Positions 6,646 through 6,704 of a DNA stretch of 6,704 nucleotides are shown here, piece by piece. How positions within the stretch are numbered: position 1 is the first letter of the stretch; every line of letters begins with the position of its first letter. Below the pieces are notes generated by a model. It did not search any database. It was not told the DNA's origin and saw only the letters and a list, made by a program, of their open reading frames with translations. This stretch comes from Amoebophilaceae bacterium (GTDB taxonomy: Bacteria > Bacteroidota > Bacteroidia > Cytophagales > Amoebophilaceae): positions 1 to 6,704 of the forward strand of contig JALRAY010000049.1 in assembly GCA_023257955.1 (NCBI GenBank), read 5' to 3'. The translations under genes were made by a program, and so were the position numbers.

Positions 6646-6704
6646 ATGAAACACGAAAAATCAAGCTACGTTAACGATGTGAAACTTAGTTGTCATAAGC
6701 GATT
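6646..6704 (+). CDS. Possible 5' end of a divergent gene, runs off window
   Basis: An ATG at 6646-6648 opens a plus-strand frame reading MKHEKSSYVNDVKLSCHKR that is uninterrupted to the edge. The composition is plausible for a protein start, and an AT-rich stretch precedes it (6619-6640), but only 19 whole codons are visible and the family cannot be recognised. If real, it is transcribed divergently from rsmH. All three minus-strand frames here hit stops close to the edge, so an mraZ reading into rsmH is not supported. Confidence 0.25.
   Translation, partial: MKHEKSSYVNDVKLSCHKR

Noticed and set aside
1..6704. CRISPR arrays, tRNA or rRNA genes, insertion sequences, attachment sites
   Set aside because: I looked for regularly spaced repeats, cloverleaf-like segments, transposase motifs and terminal inverted repeats and found none that could be supported.

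Overview
The window most resembles a reduced, AT-rich Bacteroidota genome, probably an intracellular symbiont of the Amoebophilus/Cardinium type. The strongest taxonomic cue is the RsmH protein, whose C-terminal DLYGNT...NPRARSAKL segment is typical of Bacteroidota. No start codon has a recognisable Shine-Dalgarno, which also fits that phylum. Other cues are large lipoprotein-like proteins of unknown family, a eukaryotic-like protein kinase and an out-of-context respiratory subunit. The family-level assignment is inference; I could not run a search.

All four substantial genes lie on the minus strand. In order of transcription (right to left) they are: rsmH (5578-6552), a nearly gene-free gap (5301-5577), a protein-kinase gene with a displaced N-terminus (4177-5300), a NuoL-family membrane protein (1952-4108), a 152-base spacer with AT-rich hairpins, and a large unknown lipoprotein-like gene running off the left edge (1-1799). 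At the far right a short plus-strand frame begins at 6646 and runs out of the window; it may be the start of a divergent gene.

The most notable observation is that the two putative exported proteins are both damaged in the signal peptide only. In the leftmost gene, codon 5 is TAA, in a signal sequence that would otherwise end in a lipobox at Cys21, and the frame then stays open for 594 codons to the window edge. In the kinase gene, a hydrophobic signal-like segment (from 5300) lies in a different frame from the Cys-rich mature part that leads into an intact kinase domain, so a one-base indel seems to separate them. The kinase keeps its nucleotide-binding lysine, HRD...N loop and metal-binding aspartate.

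The NuoL-like gene keeps the family's main ion-path Glu, Lys and His residues but stands without nuoK, nuoM or nuoN neighbours and lacks two aspartates common in the family. rsmH is likewise outside its usual mraZ-rsmH-ftsL-ftsI context. Together this looks like a rearranged, eroding genome with candidate host-interaction genes. I see no CRISPR array, complete insertion sequence, tRNA or rRNA.
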